Positions 45,527 to 54,707 of a stretch of DNA of 64,000 nucleotides are shown here, one piece after another. A program made the translations under genes and the position numbers. The DNA is from an uncultured Sulfitobacter sp. GTDB lineage: Bacteria > Pseudomonadota > Alphaproteobacteria > Rhodobacterales > Rhodobacteraceae. Within the stretch, counting starts at the first letter, position 1. The number at the start of each line of letters is the position of its first letter. The notes under the pieces are model-generated. The model was not told the origin of the DNA and did not search any database. It was given only the letters and a program-made list of their open reading frames with translations. Location of the stretch: contig NZ_CANMQD010000002.1 of assembly GCF_947499945.1 (NCBI RefSeq), positions 124,001-188,000 on the forward strand, read 5' to 3'.

Positions 45527-47332
45527 ATGGCTGCTTATGAATATGAGACCCATGAATATGACGTTGTTGTTGTAGGGGCAGGGGGCGCGGGTTTGCGTGC
45601 CACTTTGGGCATGGCGGAGCAGGGGCTGAAGACGGCCTGTATCTCCAAAGTGTTCCCCACACGCTCGCACACAGTAGCCGCGCAGGGTGGTATTGCTGCG
45701 TCCTTGTCAAACATGGGCCCAGACAACTGGCAGTGGCACATGTATGACACGGTCAAAGGTTCTGACTGGTTGGGTGATACGGACGCTATGGAATACCTCG
45801 CGCGTGAAGCGCCTAAGGCGGTTTATGAGTTAGAACATTACGGTGTTCCATTTTCGCGTACCGAAGAAGGCAAGATTTACCAGCGTCCGTTCGGTGGCCA
45901 TACCACTGAGTTCGGTGAGGGACCGCCGGTGCAGCGTACCTGTGCTGCTGCGGACCGGACGGGGCATGCGATCTTGCATACGCTTTATGGTCAATCGCTC
46001 AAGCACAACGCCGAGTTCTACATCGAGTATTTCGCCATTGATCTGGTGATGTCTGACGATGGCGTGTGTCAGGGTGTCCTGTGCTGGAAGCTTGATGATG
46101 GTACGATGCACTTGTTCTCAGCAAAGATGGTTGTGCTTGCGACGGGTGGCTATGGCCGTGCGTATTTCTCAGCGACTTCTGCCCACACCTGTACGGGTGA
46201 CGGCGGTGGTATGACCGCACGTGCGGGTCTGCCGCTTCAGGATATGGAGTTCGTTCAGTTCCACCCGACGGGTATCTATGGCGCAGGCTGTTTGATCACT
46301 GAGGGTGCGCGCGGGGAAGGTGGTTATCTTACCAACTCCGAGGGCGAGCGGTTTATGGAGCGTTATGCGCCAACCTACAAAGACCTCGCCAGCCGTGATG
46401 TTGTGTCGCGCTGCATGACGATGGAGATCCGCGAAGGTCGCGGTGTCGGCGAGAAGGGGGATCACATCCACCTGCACCTCAACCACTTGCCACCAGAGAC
46501 GCTGGACCTGCGTTTGCCGGGTATCTCCGAATCTGCGCGTATCTTCGCGGGCGTGGACCTCACGAAAGAGCCGATCCCTGTATTGCCGACTGTGCACTAT
46601 AACATGGGCGGCATTCCGACGAACTATTGGGGTGAAGTGCTTGCTCCGACCAAGGACAAGCCTGACAATGTCTCGCCTGGTCTGATGGCTGTGGGGGAGG
46701 CGGGTTGTGCCTCTGTGCATGGTGCAAACCGTTTGGGCTCGAACTCGTTGATCGATCTGGTCGTATTTGGTCGTGCGGCAGCTATTCGTGCGAAGGAAAT
46801 CGTAGACCCGAGCACGCCTGTACCAACGCCGAGCAAGCGTTCTATTGAGGCCGCGTTCTCGCGGTTTGACGGCTTGCGCTATGCCAAGGGCCACGTGCCA
46901 ACGGCCGAGCTGCGCCTTGAGATGCAGCAGACCATGCAGGCCGATGCGGCAGTATTCCGCACCGATAAGACGCTGGCCGAGGGTGAAGCGAAGATGAAGG
47001 ATGTGGCGGGCAAACTGTCCGACCTGAAGGTGACAGATACTTCACTTGTCTGGAACTCTGACTTGATGGAAACCCTTGAGCTGACCAACCTGATGCCGAA
47101 CGCAGTAGCAACGATTACGGCAGCGGCAGCGCGTAAGGAAAGCCGTGGGGCGCATGCGCATGAGGATTACCCTGATCGCGATGATGTGAACTGGCGCAAG
47201 CACTCGCTCATCTGGTTCAAAGGGAACGAGGCGAGCCTTGGCTTCCGCGGTGTGCACACACAGCCGTTGACCAGCCATAACGAGGGCGGCATTGACCTGA
47301 AAAAAATCGCTCCGAAAGCGCGGGTTTACTAA
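45527..47332 (+). CDS. sdhA: Succinate dehydrogenase flavoprotein subunit
   Basis: A 601-aa catalytic subunit oxidising succinate to fumarate. FAD-binding GAGGAG starts at residue 17; His48 in [10 protein letters not shown] is the covalent FAD attachment site; the active-site run [21 protein letters not shown] and the C-terminal [12 protein letters not shown] are conserved. The next gene begins 2 bp after its stop but is not sdhB; two extra genes intervene. Confidence 0.97.
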   Translation: MAAYEYETHEYDVVVVGAGGAGLRATLGMAEQGLKTACISKVFPTRSHTVAAQGGIAASLSNMGPDNWQWHMYDTVKGSDWLGDTDAMEYLAREAPKAVYELEHYGVPFSRTEEGKIYQRPFGGHTTEFGEGPPVQRTCAAADRTGHAILHTLYGQSLKHNAEFYIEYFAIDLVMSDDGVCQGVLCWKLDDGTMHLFSAKMVVLATGGYGRAYFSATSAHTCTGDGGGMTARAGLPLQDMEFVQFHPTGIYGAGCLITEGARGEGGYLTNSEGERFMERYAPTYKDLASRDVVSRCMTMEIREGRGVGEKGDHIHLHLNHLPPETLDLRLPGISESARIFAGVDLTKEPIPVLPTVHYNMGGIPTNYWGEVLAPTKDKPDNVSPGLMAVGEAGCASVHGANRLGSNSLIDLVVFGRAAAIRAKEIVDPSTPVPTPSKRSIEAAFSRFDGLRYAKGHVPTAELRLEMQQTMQADAAVFRTDKTLAEGEAKMKDVAGKLSDLKVTDTSLVWNSDLMETLELTNLMPNAVATITAAAARKESRGAHAHEDYPDRDDVNWRKHSLIWFKGNEASLGFRGVHTQPLTSHNEGGIDLKKIAPKARVY

Positions 47333-47334
47333 GA

Positions 47335-48231
47335 ATGACCGTTGCGGCGCAGACAGGCACAACGTGGAGCCAAGCGGGATTTACCCCCGTTTGTGCGCTG
47401 CAAGTGTTCGGCATGCGCCGCTCTGGCAACCACGCGATCATTGACTGGCTGATGCGCAATGCGCCTGAGGCTGCGACGGGTGGCGTATTCTTTAACAATT
47501 GCAAGTTCGGGAAAAATCCGCAGGTCCACTATGGGTCGCTGGATGTCTATGACGCGCAGCGGCAGGTGATGCCACATGTGGATGTTAAAGATGACAAGCG
47601 GATCGCTGGAGCAGGGGACGCGCCGATGGCGATTGTCTCCTATGAGGACCGCATGCCGCAACCTGCGGGGCAGCCGCAAAAGGCCAGCCACACCATGTCG
47701 GATGCGGATTTCTCGCATCAGGTGGTTATCTACCGCAGCTTTTTAAATTGGTCGGCGTCGCTCTTGGCGAAGATCAAGAAGAATGACGGTTTTGGCGCGA
47801 CGGACCGCATGCGCATTATGACGCTGGCCTTTGCGACTTATATTCAGGGGTTGAACCGTGTTGCCGAGGCCAAAGGGATCATCGCGATCTGCTATGATAA
47901 CTGGATGACGTCGGAAGATTACCGTGCGGGTATTTTGCGGGCTTTGGGTTTGCCTGTGCGCGATCTGAGCCGTGGCAAAGTCCAGCGCTATGGCGGTGGC
48001 TCCTCGTTTCAGCGCAAGGTGGGTAGCGCGGGTGACTTGAATTCCACGTCCCGTGATGCGGCCATGGCGGGTGATCTGGAATATGGATTGCTGGCGTGGA
48101 CTGCGGCGCATGACTTGCGGTTCATGGAGCGGTTGATCCCGCATTTCGAAGACGATGCGGAGCGCTTGGCCACCTTGGCCGAGACATCAAAATTGCATAT
48201 GAAACTACCGCCTCGAAAGGCTCCTGTATGA
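47335..48231 (+). CDS. Sulfotransferase-like P-loop protein inserted in the sdh operon
   Basis: A 298-aa cytoplasmic protein. Residues 25-39 (FGMRRSGNHAIIDWL) resemble the 5'-phosphosulfate-binding loop that opens sulfotransferase-fold proteins, and YRSFLNWSASLLAK (about 134-147) could carry the 3'-phosphate-binding Arg/Ser. The remainder is not similar to an enzyme I can name. It begins 2 bp after sdhA and overlaps the following lipoprotein gene by 4 nt, so it is part of the operon. Sulfotransfer is a fold-level guess; a role in complex assembly is equally open. Confidence 0.6.
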   Translation: MTVAAQTGTTWSQAGFTPVCALQVFGMRRSGNHAIIDWLMRNAPEAATGGVFFNNCKFGKNPQVHYGSLDVYDAQRQVMPHVDVKDDKRIAGAGDAPMAIVSYEDRMPQPAGQPQKASHTMSDADFSHQVVIYRSFLNWSASLLAKIKKNDGFGATDRMRIMTLAFATYIQGLNRVAEAKGIIAICYDNWMTSEDYRAGILRALGLPVRDLSRGKVQRYGGGSSFQRKVGSAGDLNSTSRDAAMAGDLEYGLLAWTAAHDLRFMERLIPHFEDDAERLATLAETSKLHMKLPPRKAPV

Positions 48232-48572
48232 TACGCGTAATTATGGTTTCCATCGCATTGGCACTCACGGGCTGCGCCCAATTCGAATCTGCCGGCAACA
48301 AGGTAACAGCCGCTGCGGACCAGACGGGGCGCAAAGCGGCGACTTCTGCTGTGACCGAAGTGATTGCGATCAATTTTCCGCAGGTGCCAAAGCCGCTCAT
48401 TGAAGCCTTTACCGGCTGTGTGATCGAAAATGCCCAAGCGGTTGAAGTGCGCGAATTGGCGAAAGCATCTGTCGTGGGTGTGGACGACGACACTGTCGCT
48501 GTGGTGCGTAACATCCTGTCACGCCCTGCGACACAGACCTGCCTGCGTAACCGCGCACCCATAACACTTTGA
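48228..48572 (+). CDS. Lipoprotein between sdhA and sdhB
   Basis: A 114-aa lipoprotein: short signal and lipobox LTGC (Cys16), then a mature part with two further cysteines (FTGCVIENA, TQTCLRNRA) that probably form a disulfide. The sequence VIAINFPQVPKPLIEAFTGCVIENA looks globular. ATGA overlap with the preceding gene. Family and function unknown to me; related lipoproteins appear near sdhB in other Rhodobacterales as far as I recall. Confidence 0.7.
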   Translation: MIRVIMVSIALALTGCAQFESAGNKVTAAADQTGRKAATSAVTEVIAINFPQVPKPLIEAFTGCVIENAQAVEVRELAKASVVGVDDDTVAVVRNILSRPATQTCLRNRAPITL

Positions 48573-48620
48573 CGATTTTGGCGCTTGCGCCGACCGATTG
48601 ATACAAAAAGGAACAGCATC

Positions 48621-49400
48621 ATGGTACAACTGACGCTCCCCAAGAACTCCCGCATGACCAGCGGTAAAACATGGCCCAAGCCAGAAGGGGCAACCAACCT
48701 CAAAGAGTTCCACATCTATCGCTGGAACCCTGATGACGGCAAAAATCCGTCTGTCGATACCTATTTCGTCGATCTGGACGATTGTGGGCCGATGATTTTG
48801 GACGCGATCATCAAGATCAAGAACGAGATTGACCCCACGCTGACCTTCCGCCGCTCCTGCCGTGAGGGCATTTGTGGCTCCTGTGCGATGAACATCGACG
48901 GGATCAACACGCTGGCCTGTACTTATGGCATGGCCGAAGTGAAGGGTGTCGTGAAAATTTATCCGCTGCCGCACATGCCTGTGGTCAAGGATTTGATCCC
49001 GGATCTCACGCACTTCTACGCGCAGCACGCGTCCATTAAGCCATGGTTGGAGACAGAGACACCCGCACCTGCGAAAGAATGGAAGCAGTCGATTGAGGAT
49101 CGCTCCAAGCTGGACGGCCTTTATGAGTGCATCATGTGTGCGTGTTGCTCTACCTCTTGCCCGAGCTATTGGTGGAATGGCGATCGCTACCTTGGACCCG
49201 CAGCGCTGTTGCATGCCTACCGCTGGATCATCGACAGCCGCGATGAGGGAACGGGTGAGCGTTTGGACGAGCTTGAGGATCCCTTTAAACTCTATCGCTG
49301 CCACACGATTATGAACTGCGCCAAGACCTGCCCCAAAGGTCTGAACCCTGCGCTGGCGATCAGCCAGATTAAGAAGCTGATGGTCGAGCGGACTGTTTAA
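48621..49400 (+). CDS. sdhB: Succinate dehydrogenase iron-sulfur subunit
   Basis: A 259-aa electron-transfer subunit. The 2Fe-2S cluster ligands are in [15 protein letters not shown] (about 77-91), the 4Fe-4S set in [15 protein letters not shown] and the 3Fe-4S set in [17 protein letters not shown]. The start at 48621 gives the conserved [16 protein letters not shown] lies upstream. An earlier in-frame start at 48585 is not conserved. Confidence 0.97.
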   Translation: MVQLTLPKNSRMTSGKTWPKPEGATNLKEFHIYRWNPDDGKNPSVDTYFVDLDDCGPMILDAIIKIKNEIDPTLTFRRSCREGICGSCAMNIDGINTLACTYGMAEVKGVVKIYPLPHMPVVKDLIPDLTHFYAQHASIKPWLETETPAPAKEWKQSIEDRSKLDGLYECIMCACCSTSCPSYWWNGDRYLGPAALLHAYRWIIDSRDEGTGERLDELEDPFKLYRCHTIMNCAKTCPKGLNPALAISQIKKLMVERTV

Positions 49401-49409
49401 GCCCAACTG

Positions 49410-50201
49410 ATGTTTGGTTGGCTCAAGAAACTGACGGGCGGTGGTGTTCAGGAAGCTGTGACACCGCCGCCCGTTCCTGATTTGACGCACGAGGCGCTGA
49501 GCGAGGATGACCTGCGCCTTGTGCTGGAACGGCCCTGCACTCCGATTGTTTTCAACAAACCTGCCAACATTGATCCCTTTGCCTCGATGTTCGGCGCAGT
49601 TCGCCTGTCGCGCAGTGATGAGGCGTGGCCGATGTGCCATGATGTGCCGCTCTGGCCGCTGTGCCAGTTGAACCTGAGCCAAGCGCCTTTTGTCCCCGAT
49701 GCGCTGCGCGATCTGGCGCTCGTCACGATCTTTATCAGTGACAAAGATGCGATTGCGCCGACGCAGATAATCAACACCGTTGACCCCGATCCGACTGCGA
49801 CATGGGCATTGCGGGCCTATCCGACACTCGAGGCGCTGACGATCCCCAAGGTACCATTGCATAAATCACCGCTTTCGCCACGTTTGGGTGAATGGGGCAA
49901 CCAAAATGCAGATTATCCCAATCACGATATGGCAGGCGATGTTGTGGATACGCGGGATGTGGATGTTTACGCCTATGACTGGTCGCAGACTGTACAACAG
50001 ACAAAGCTGGGCGGATGGCCGGGAACGGTGCAATCTGAGCCATGGTGGAATTACAAGAAAATGGACGACACGTGGGATTTTGTGATCCAAATCGAGAATG
50101 AGCCCAAAGCGGGCTGGAACGGATGGGGAGATGGTGCGGCCTATATTGCGCGGTCCCGCGAGCGGCCCCATTTATGGGCAATCGATGTGCAGTTCACCTG
50201 A
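49410..50201 (+). CDS. DUF1963 (YwqG-like) protein
   Basis: A 263-aa soluble protein. The C-terminal TKLGGWPGTVQSEPWW and FVIQIENEPKAGWNGWGDGAAYIARS segments are the DUF1963/YwqG signature. The N-terminal 25 residues form a Gly/Val/Pro linker. Structures of YwqG relatives exist but no activity is established. It follows sdhB by 9 bp and overlaps the next small gene as TGATG. Confidence 0.82.
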   Translation: MFGWLKKLTGGGVQEAVTPPPVPDLTHEALSEDDLRLVLERPCTPIVFNKPANIDPFASMFGAVRLSRSDEAWPMCHDVPLWPLCQLNLSQAPFVPDALRDLALVTIFISDKDAIAPTQIINTVDPDPTATWALRAYPTLEALTIPKVPLHKSPLSPRLGEWGNQNADYPNHDMAGDVVDTRDVDVYAYDWSQTVQQTKLGGWPGTVQSEPWWNYKKMDDTWDFVIQIENEPKAGWNGWGDGAAYIARSRERPHLWAIDVQFT

Positions 50202-50416
50202 TGGTTTTGATCCTTCTGCCCATAGTTGTCGGTGTTGTGGCATTTCTTGCATGGCGCAACCGTGCTGTGCGTGGGTGCCGCTGGCGCGAGAACAACAGCG
50301 GAAACCAAGGTGCATTACGCAAGTACTGCTGCGCGGCCTGCGGCGCCGAAGCGTTTACTTCGACAAAAGGCCCACCTGACATGTGTAAACGCGGATTGGG
50401 CAACTCCTCGCTCTGA
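50201..50416 (+). CDS. 71-aa membrane-anchored zinc-ribbon-like peptide
   Basis: The ATG at 50201 overlaps the DUF1963 stop (TGATG). The product has one N-terminal membrane helix (2-18), a basic linker, then CRW...KYCCAACGAEAF...DMC, with four or more cysteines in a zinc-ribbon-like arrangement (CxxC plus flanking Cys). Coupling and composition argue for a real gene; function unknown. Confidence 0.6.
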   Translation: MVLILLPIVVGVVAFLAWRNRAVRGCRWRENNSGNQGALRKYCCAACGAEAFTSTKGPPDMCKRGLGNSSL

Positions 50417-50487
50417 TCCTTGTGCTAACCTCGACAGAGGGGGCTTCGGACCTGTAGCGTTTGGGTAAGGATACAGGGAACATCCAT

Positions 50488-52131
50488 ATGAGTGATTTTT
50501 CAGCGGACGTGATTATCATTGGTGCGGGCCTTGCGGGTATGACCGCCGCGCATGAGGCGATTTCGCGAGGGCGTAGGGTGCTGATGCTGGATCAAGAAGG
50601 ACCGCAAAGCCTTGGAGGGCAGGCGTTCTGGTCCCTTGGCGGATTGTTCATGGTCGACAGCCCCGAGCAGCGCCGCCTTGGCATTCGTGACAGTGCAGAA
50701 CTTGCGTGGAGCGATTGGCAAGGTTCGGCGCAATTTGACCGCGATGAAGATGCAAATCCGCGCCTCTGGGCCGAGAAGTTTGTGGAGTTCGCAGCGGGAG
50801 ATATGCGTGCGTGGCTGCACGGCCTTGGCATGCGCTGGTTTCCGGTGGTCGGCTGGGCCGAGCGGGGTGGTGCGCTGGCAGGGGGGCACGGCAACACGGT
50901 GCCGAGGTTTCACATCACATGGGGAACAGGCACTGGCGTGGTCAAACCGTTCGCTAATCTGATGGTGCGTTATGCGGCGGACGGGCGACTGAAAATGGGG
51001 TTCCGGCACCGTGCATCGGCTCTGATCGTCGAAAACGGAGTGGTCAAAGGGGTGCGGGGTGACATTCTTGAGGATACGACCGCCGCACGCGGGGTTTCTA
51101 GCTCCCGTAAAGTGGTTTCCGCGTTTGAGCATAAGGCCGAGGCGGTGATCATCACCACGGGTGGTATTGGCGGCAATCACGCGCTTGTCCGCAAACATTG
51201 GCCATCGCGGCTGGGAAAAGCGCCCAAGACCATGGTGGCGGGTGTGCCTGATTATGTTGATGGGAGGATGCATGGAATTGCGGCAAAGGCGGGCGCAGGT
51301 CTGATCAACGAGGACCGTATGTGGCACTATTGCGAGGGGTTGCAGAACTTTGACCCGATTTGGCCCAACCACGGCATTCGTGTGCTGCCGGGTCCATCGT
51401 CGATGTGGTTCGATGCAAAAGGTGACCGAATGGAGGCCCCATTTATGCCCGGCTTCGACACGCTGGGTACACTCAAGCGTATCCTGAGCGTGGGTGAGCA
51501 TAGCTGGTTTATCCTCACTCAAAAGATAATCGAAAAAGAATTTGCGCTATCAGGCTCAGAGCAAAACGCCGATTTGACCGAAGGGGGCTGGCGCGAGGTT
51601 TTGACGGCACGATTGGGCAAGGGGGCGACCCCTGCGGTGGAGGCGTTCAAGGAAAAGGGCGCCGATTTTATTGTGGCGGATGATCTGGAAACGCTTGTGG
51701 CGCGGATGAATGATTTGACCCCGAATGCTCCGGTCAAGATGGATCATATTCGTGCTCAAATTCAGGCGCGTGACCTGCAACTAAATAATGATTTTTGCAA
51801 AGACGCACAAATCACAGCAATTCGTGGCGCACGTAAATACAAAGGGGACAAGCTTATTCGCACCGCAAAGCCCCACGCAATTCTGGATGCTGCGAACGGC
51901 CCCTTGATTGCGGTCCGGCTGAACGTGATTACGCGAAAATCGCTTGGCGGGTTGCATACTGATATTCAAGGTCGCGTGCTGACCCCTTCTGGTGACGTTT
52001 TGGAAGGACTGTACGCTGCGGGCGAGGCCAGCGGTTTTGGCGGTGGCGGATATCACGGATATAACGCGCTTGAAGGGACATTTTTGGGCGGCTGCCTGTT
52101 TTCGGGTCGCATAGCAGGGAGCAATGCATGA
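50488..52131 (+). CDS. FAD-dependent dehydrogenase of the KstD/fumarate-reductase-like family
   Basis: A 547-aa flavoprotein of the type annotated 'putative FAD-binding dehydrogenase' (PRK12834). The dinucleotide motif GAGLAG is near residues 12-17, GGQAFWSLGGLFMVDSPEQRRLG follows, and the C-terminal FGGGGYHGYNALEGTFLGGCLFSGRIAG closes the FAD site. Relatives act on 3-ketosteroids or fumarate-like substrates, but this subgroup has no known substrate. It overlaps the DUF1989 gene by 4 nt. Confidence 0.82.
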   Translation: MSDFSADVIIIGAGLAGMTAAHEAISRGRRVLMLDQEGPQSLGGQAFWSLGGLFMVDSPEQRRLGIRDSAELAWSDWQGSAQFDRDEDANPRLWAEKFVEFAAGDMRAWLHGLGMRWFPVVGWAERGGALAGGHGNTVPRFHITWGTGTGVVKPFANLMVRYAADGRLKMGFRHRASALIVENGVVKGVRGDILEDTTAARGVSSSRKVVSAFEHKAEAVIITTGGIGGNHALVRKHWPSRLGKAPKTMVAGVPDYVDGRMHGIAAKAGAGLINEDRMWHYCEGLQNFDPIWPNHGIRVLPGPSSMWFDAKGDRMEAPFMPGFDTLGTLKRILSVGEHSWFILTQKIIEKEFALSGSEQNADLTEGGWREVLTARLGKGATPAVEAFKEKGADFIVADDLETLVARMNDLTPNAPVKMDHIRAQIQARDLQLNNDFCKDAQITAIRGARKYKGDKLIRTAKPHAILDAANGPLIAVRLNVITRKSLGGLHTDIQGRVLTPSGDVLEGLYAAGEASGFGGGGYHGYNALEGTFLGGCLFSGRIAGSNA

Positions 52132-52970
52132 CCATTCCATCTGATGCTGACGCAAGGCGGGCAGTGCCGCCTGTGATCTGCTACCCCGTCGAAACTCTGC
52201 CAGCGCCTGATATGGCGATGCTTGATGCCGCGCGTGCCACCATGACCAAAACAGACGAAGTTATCGTGCCGGCACGCGATGCTGCGGCATTTGGTGTGCC
52301 TGCGGGCCATTTCTTCTCCATCACCAGTGTTGAAGGATCGCAGGTTGGTGATTTGAATTTGTGGAATGCAAACGATCTGAGCGAGCGTTTCTATTCAGGC
52401 AAGACCCGCGCTTTGCATGGCACCCATATCACGCGGGGCCAGCAAATGTGGTCAAGCTTTCCCGCGCTGCGCCCTATGGCGACGATCACGCATGATAGCC
52501 TTGGGTGGTATGGAAAAGACACGTTTGGCGGCTCGGTTCACGATGTGATCGGTACGCGCTGTGACCCTTATACGCATAACCTGTTGTCAGGTGGGCAGTA
52601 TCATCACTGTTGCCACTCAAACCTCACCCGCGCCTTGGCTAATCACCTTGGTATCGCATTAGCCGATGCCGAGCCGCATATCCATGATGTTCTCAACGTC
52701 TTTATGTGCACAGGATTTACCCGCGACACAGGCCAGTATTTTATGAAAGCGAGCCCTGTGCGCCCGGGTGATAAGCTGGAGTTCTTTGCAGAGATTGATT
52801 TGCTCGGCGCACTTAGCGCCTGTCCCGGCGGAGATTGCAGCACTGTCCACTCATCGGATGAGGCACAATGTTACCCACTTTTGGTTGAGGTCTTTGCCCC
52901 TGATCCCGAAGCACTCCAAAACTGGACCCCGCCACCGCCCAATGGATATGATAAAAGCCACGACGCGTAA
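52128..52970 (+). CDS. DUF1989 (urea-carboxylase-associated family) protein
   Basis: A 280-aa protein. SITSVEGSQVGDLNLWNANDLSERFYSGKTRALHG (about 64-98) and the His/Cys-rich SGGQYHHCCHSNL (about 152-164) are DUF1989 hallmarks and could bind metal. Homologues accompany urea carboxylase in some bacteria; here the partner is a flavin dehydrogenase with a 4-nt overlap, so a different substrate is likely. Cytoplasmic. Confidence 0.85.
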   Translation: MTIPSDADARRAVPPVICYPVETLPAPDMAMLDAARATMTKTDEVIVPARDAAAFGVPAGHFFSITSVEGSQVGDLNLWNANDLSERFYSGKTRALHGTHITRGQQMWSSFPALRPMATITHDSLGWYGKDTFGGSVHDVIGTRCDPYTHNLLSGGQYHHCCHSNLTRALANHLGIALADAEPHIHDVLNVFMCTGFTRDTGQYFMKASPVRPGDKLEFFAEIDLLGALSACPGGDCSTVHSSDEAQCYPLLVEVFAPDPEALQNWTPPPPNGYDKSHDA

Positions 52971-53001
52971 CCGGAGCCTTCATTTTACCAATTGAACTCG
53001 A

Positions 53002-53024
53002 TCCCGCAGTCTCAACCTGCGGGA
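53002..53024. terminator. Hairpin at the junction of DUF1989 and deoD 3' ends
   Basis: TCCCGCAG (53002-53009), a 7-nt loop and CTGCGGGA (53017-53024) form a perfect 8-bp stem that overlaps the deoD stop codon. No U-tract. It probably terminates the plus-strand transcript. Confidence 0.4.
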
Positions 53025-53731
53025 CCTTCATTAAAGGCCGCTTCAAGCGCAATCTCGACCATATCGCCGAACGACCGCTCGCGCTCTTCGGAGGGGAGGG
53101 CCTCTCCGGTCTGTAGATGGTCCGAGACGGTCAAAACTGCCAGAGCGCGGCGGCTGTGGCGGGCGGCAAGAGTGTAGAGTTCGGCGGCCTCCATTTCAAC
53201 GGCGAGAATGCCGTGGCGGACCATCTGTTCGTCCAAATCGGGGCGCTCGGCATAGAAGACATCCGAGCTGTAGATGCCGCCCACGTGGGTTTTGGTGTTG
53301 CGCGCTTCGGATGCGGCGACGGCAGCGCGGAGCAGCCCCCAATCGGCGCAGGGGGCATAATTAAGTTCACGCATAATGCCTGAGGAGGGCGATGTGATTG
53401 TGCTGGCTGTCATTGCGATGATGACGTCGCGGATGCTCACATGGGGTTGCATGCCGCCACAAGAGCCGATGCGGATGAGGGTTTGGGCATTGTAGGTCGA
53501 GATCAGTTCGTTCGCGTAAATCGACAGGGACGGCATGCCCATGCCCGACCCTTGAATGGTGACGCGGTGGCCGCGCCATGTCCCTGTGAACCCCAGCATC
53601 CCGCGCACCTCGTTGACCAATTCGGCCCCGTCGAGAAATGTTTCGGCAGCCCAGCGGGCGCGGTAGGGATCACCTGGCATCAGTACAGTCTCAGCGATTT
53701 GGTCAGGGGTGGCGCCGATGTGGACGGTCAT
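53012..53731 (-). CDS. deoD: Purine-nucleoside phosphorylase, DeoD type
   Basis: A 239-aa hexameric PNP splitting purine (deoxy)nucleosides with phosphate. The opening [41 protein letters not shown], the [10 protein letters not shown] nucleoside site and SDHLQTGE with the catalytic Asp are all present. The start at 53731 is set by this N-terminus; a long open frame upstream to 54070 crosses a divergent lipoprotein gene and is rejected. Confidence 0.95.
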   Translation of the reverse strand: MTVHIGATPDQIAETVLMPGDPYRARWAAETFLDGAELVNEVRGMLGFTGTWRGHRVTIQGSGMGMPSLSIYANELISTYNAQTLIRIGSCGGMQPHVSIRDVIIAMTASTITSPSSGIMRELNYAPCADWGLLRAAVAASEARNTKTHVGGIYSSDVFYAERPDLDEQMVRHGILAVEMEAAELYTLAARHSRRALAVLTVSDHLQTGEALPSEERERSFGDMVEIALEAAFNEGPAG

Positions 53732-53878
53732 AGCATTTTCTCCGGTTGGGGCTGGTCCCAAGATGCCCACCCTGTGCAGCGGGGGCAAGTTCCAATGGAG
53801 GTTTCCCTTACTGGTTCCTTTGGCACTGATCGGATTTTTTGTGGCTGCGAAACCAATATAAAAGGTAATAAAACGAGA

Positions 53879-54226
53879 ATGATTGGAATGATTGCAGCGG
53901 CGGGGCTTGCGCTGCTGGGGGCCTGTGACGTGTCCTTCCCAGTGGCTGTTGTGGGTCCAGGCAATACGGTTTTCAAAGGGTCGGCTACGGCGACATTCTT
54001 GGAGGGAGGCTGGTTTCAAGCCACCAATGGCGCGACCACGTGTCAGGGCCGTTATCGCCCGAATGGGCAAACGGGGACGACGACTTTTCCTGTGAAGTGT
54101 TCTAACGGGATGACAGGTGTCGGCACCGCAACCTATGAGACGCCGCGGTCTGGCGGCGGAGAGATCGTTATGAAAGACGGCGCCCGATGGAAATTTATCT
54201 TTGGTCGTGCGGCACTGGCGGTTTGA
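53879..54226 (+). CDS. Small lipoprotein
   Basis: A 115-aa lipoprotein from the ATG at 53879: signal segment, lipobox LGAC (Cys15 or 16), then a beta-rich mature part with one further cysteine pair ([16 protein letters not shown]) and the segment [23 protein letters not shown] do not recognise the family. Divergent from deoD, and followed by a strong hairpin. Confidence 0.65.
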   Translation: MIGMIAAAGLALLGACDVSFPVAVVGPGNTVFKGSATATFLEGGWFQATNGATTCQGRYRPNGQTGTTTFPVKCSNGMTGVGTATYETPRSGGGEIVMKDGARWKFIFGRAALAV

Positions 54227-54230
54227 CGAC

Positions 54231-54271
54231 TAACGCGGGGGTGGCGGAATTTTGCCGCTATTCCCGCGTTA
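54231..54271. terminator. Composite hairpin between lipoprotein and H-NS-like gene
   Basis: TAACGCGGG (54231-54239) pairs perfectly with CCCGCGTTA (54263-54271), enclosing a smaller GCGG/CCGC hairpin (54244-54247, 54255-54258). It starts 5 bp after the lipoprotein stop and lies 13 bp from the converging H-NS-like gene, so it can serve both strands. Confidence 0.65.
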
Positions 54272-54283
54272 ATAGAAACACAA

Positions 54284-54625
54284 TTAAATTTCCAGCGTAG
54301 ACGGGGCGATTCCTTTTTCTACTGCGGCGCGAAACCAATTCGGCTGACGGCCTTTTCCAGTCCATGTTTTGGAGCTGTCATCGGGGTCGGCATACTTTGG
54401 TTTGGAGGGCTTCGCGGCTTTCTTGGGGCCTTTTACCTTCTTGATTTTTGCAGGCTTCTCGTCGCCTAAATCATTCAAGGTAAAGCCGAATTCTGCTGCG
54501 GCGCGCTCTGCTGCCTTGCGTGCATCACGTCTGTCGCGGGCTTGTGCGCTTTGAAGCGCTTTCTTCACATCCGCTAAGAGCTTTTCGAGCTCTTTGCGGC
54601 TCATCAATTTAAGTTCTTTATTCAT
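54284..54625 (-). CDS. H-NS/HvrA-family histone-like protein
   Basis: A 113-aa nucleoid-associated protein. An N-terminal helical oligomerisation region (about 1-48, SRKELEKLLADVKKALQSA) is followed by a Lys/Pro-rich linker (55-80) and the C-terminal DNA-binding motif TWTGKGRQPNWFRAAVEKG (about 88-106). HvrA of Rhodobacter is a trans-acting regulator of photosynthesis and nitrogen genes; here it lies 82 bp downstream of ecm and has its own AAGGAG site, with unknown targets. Confidence 0.88.
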   Translation of the reverse strand: MNKELKLMSRKELEKLLADVKKALQSAQARDRRDARKAAERAAAEFGFTLNDLGDEKPAKIKKVKGPKKAAKPSKPKYADPDDSSKTWTGKGRQPNWFRAAVEKGIAPSTLEI

Positions 54626-54707
54626 CGGAAAAAGACTCCTTAGTTTCCTAGATCGCCTTTATCCTAAATGAAACGGGATTGCAGTCTTATTTTATAGGTG
54701 TTCTGGC

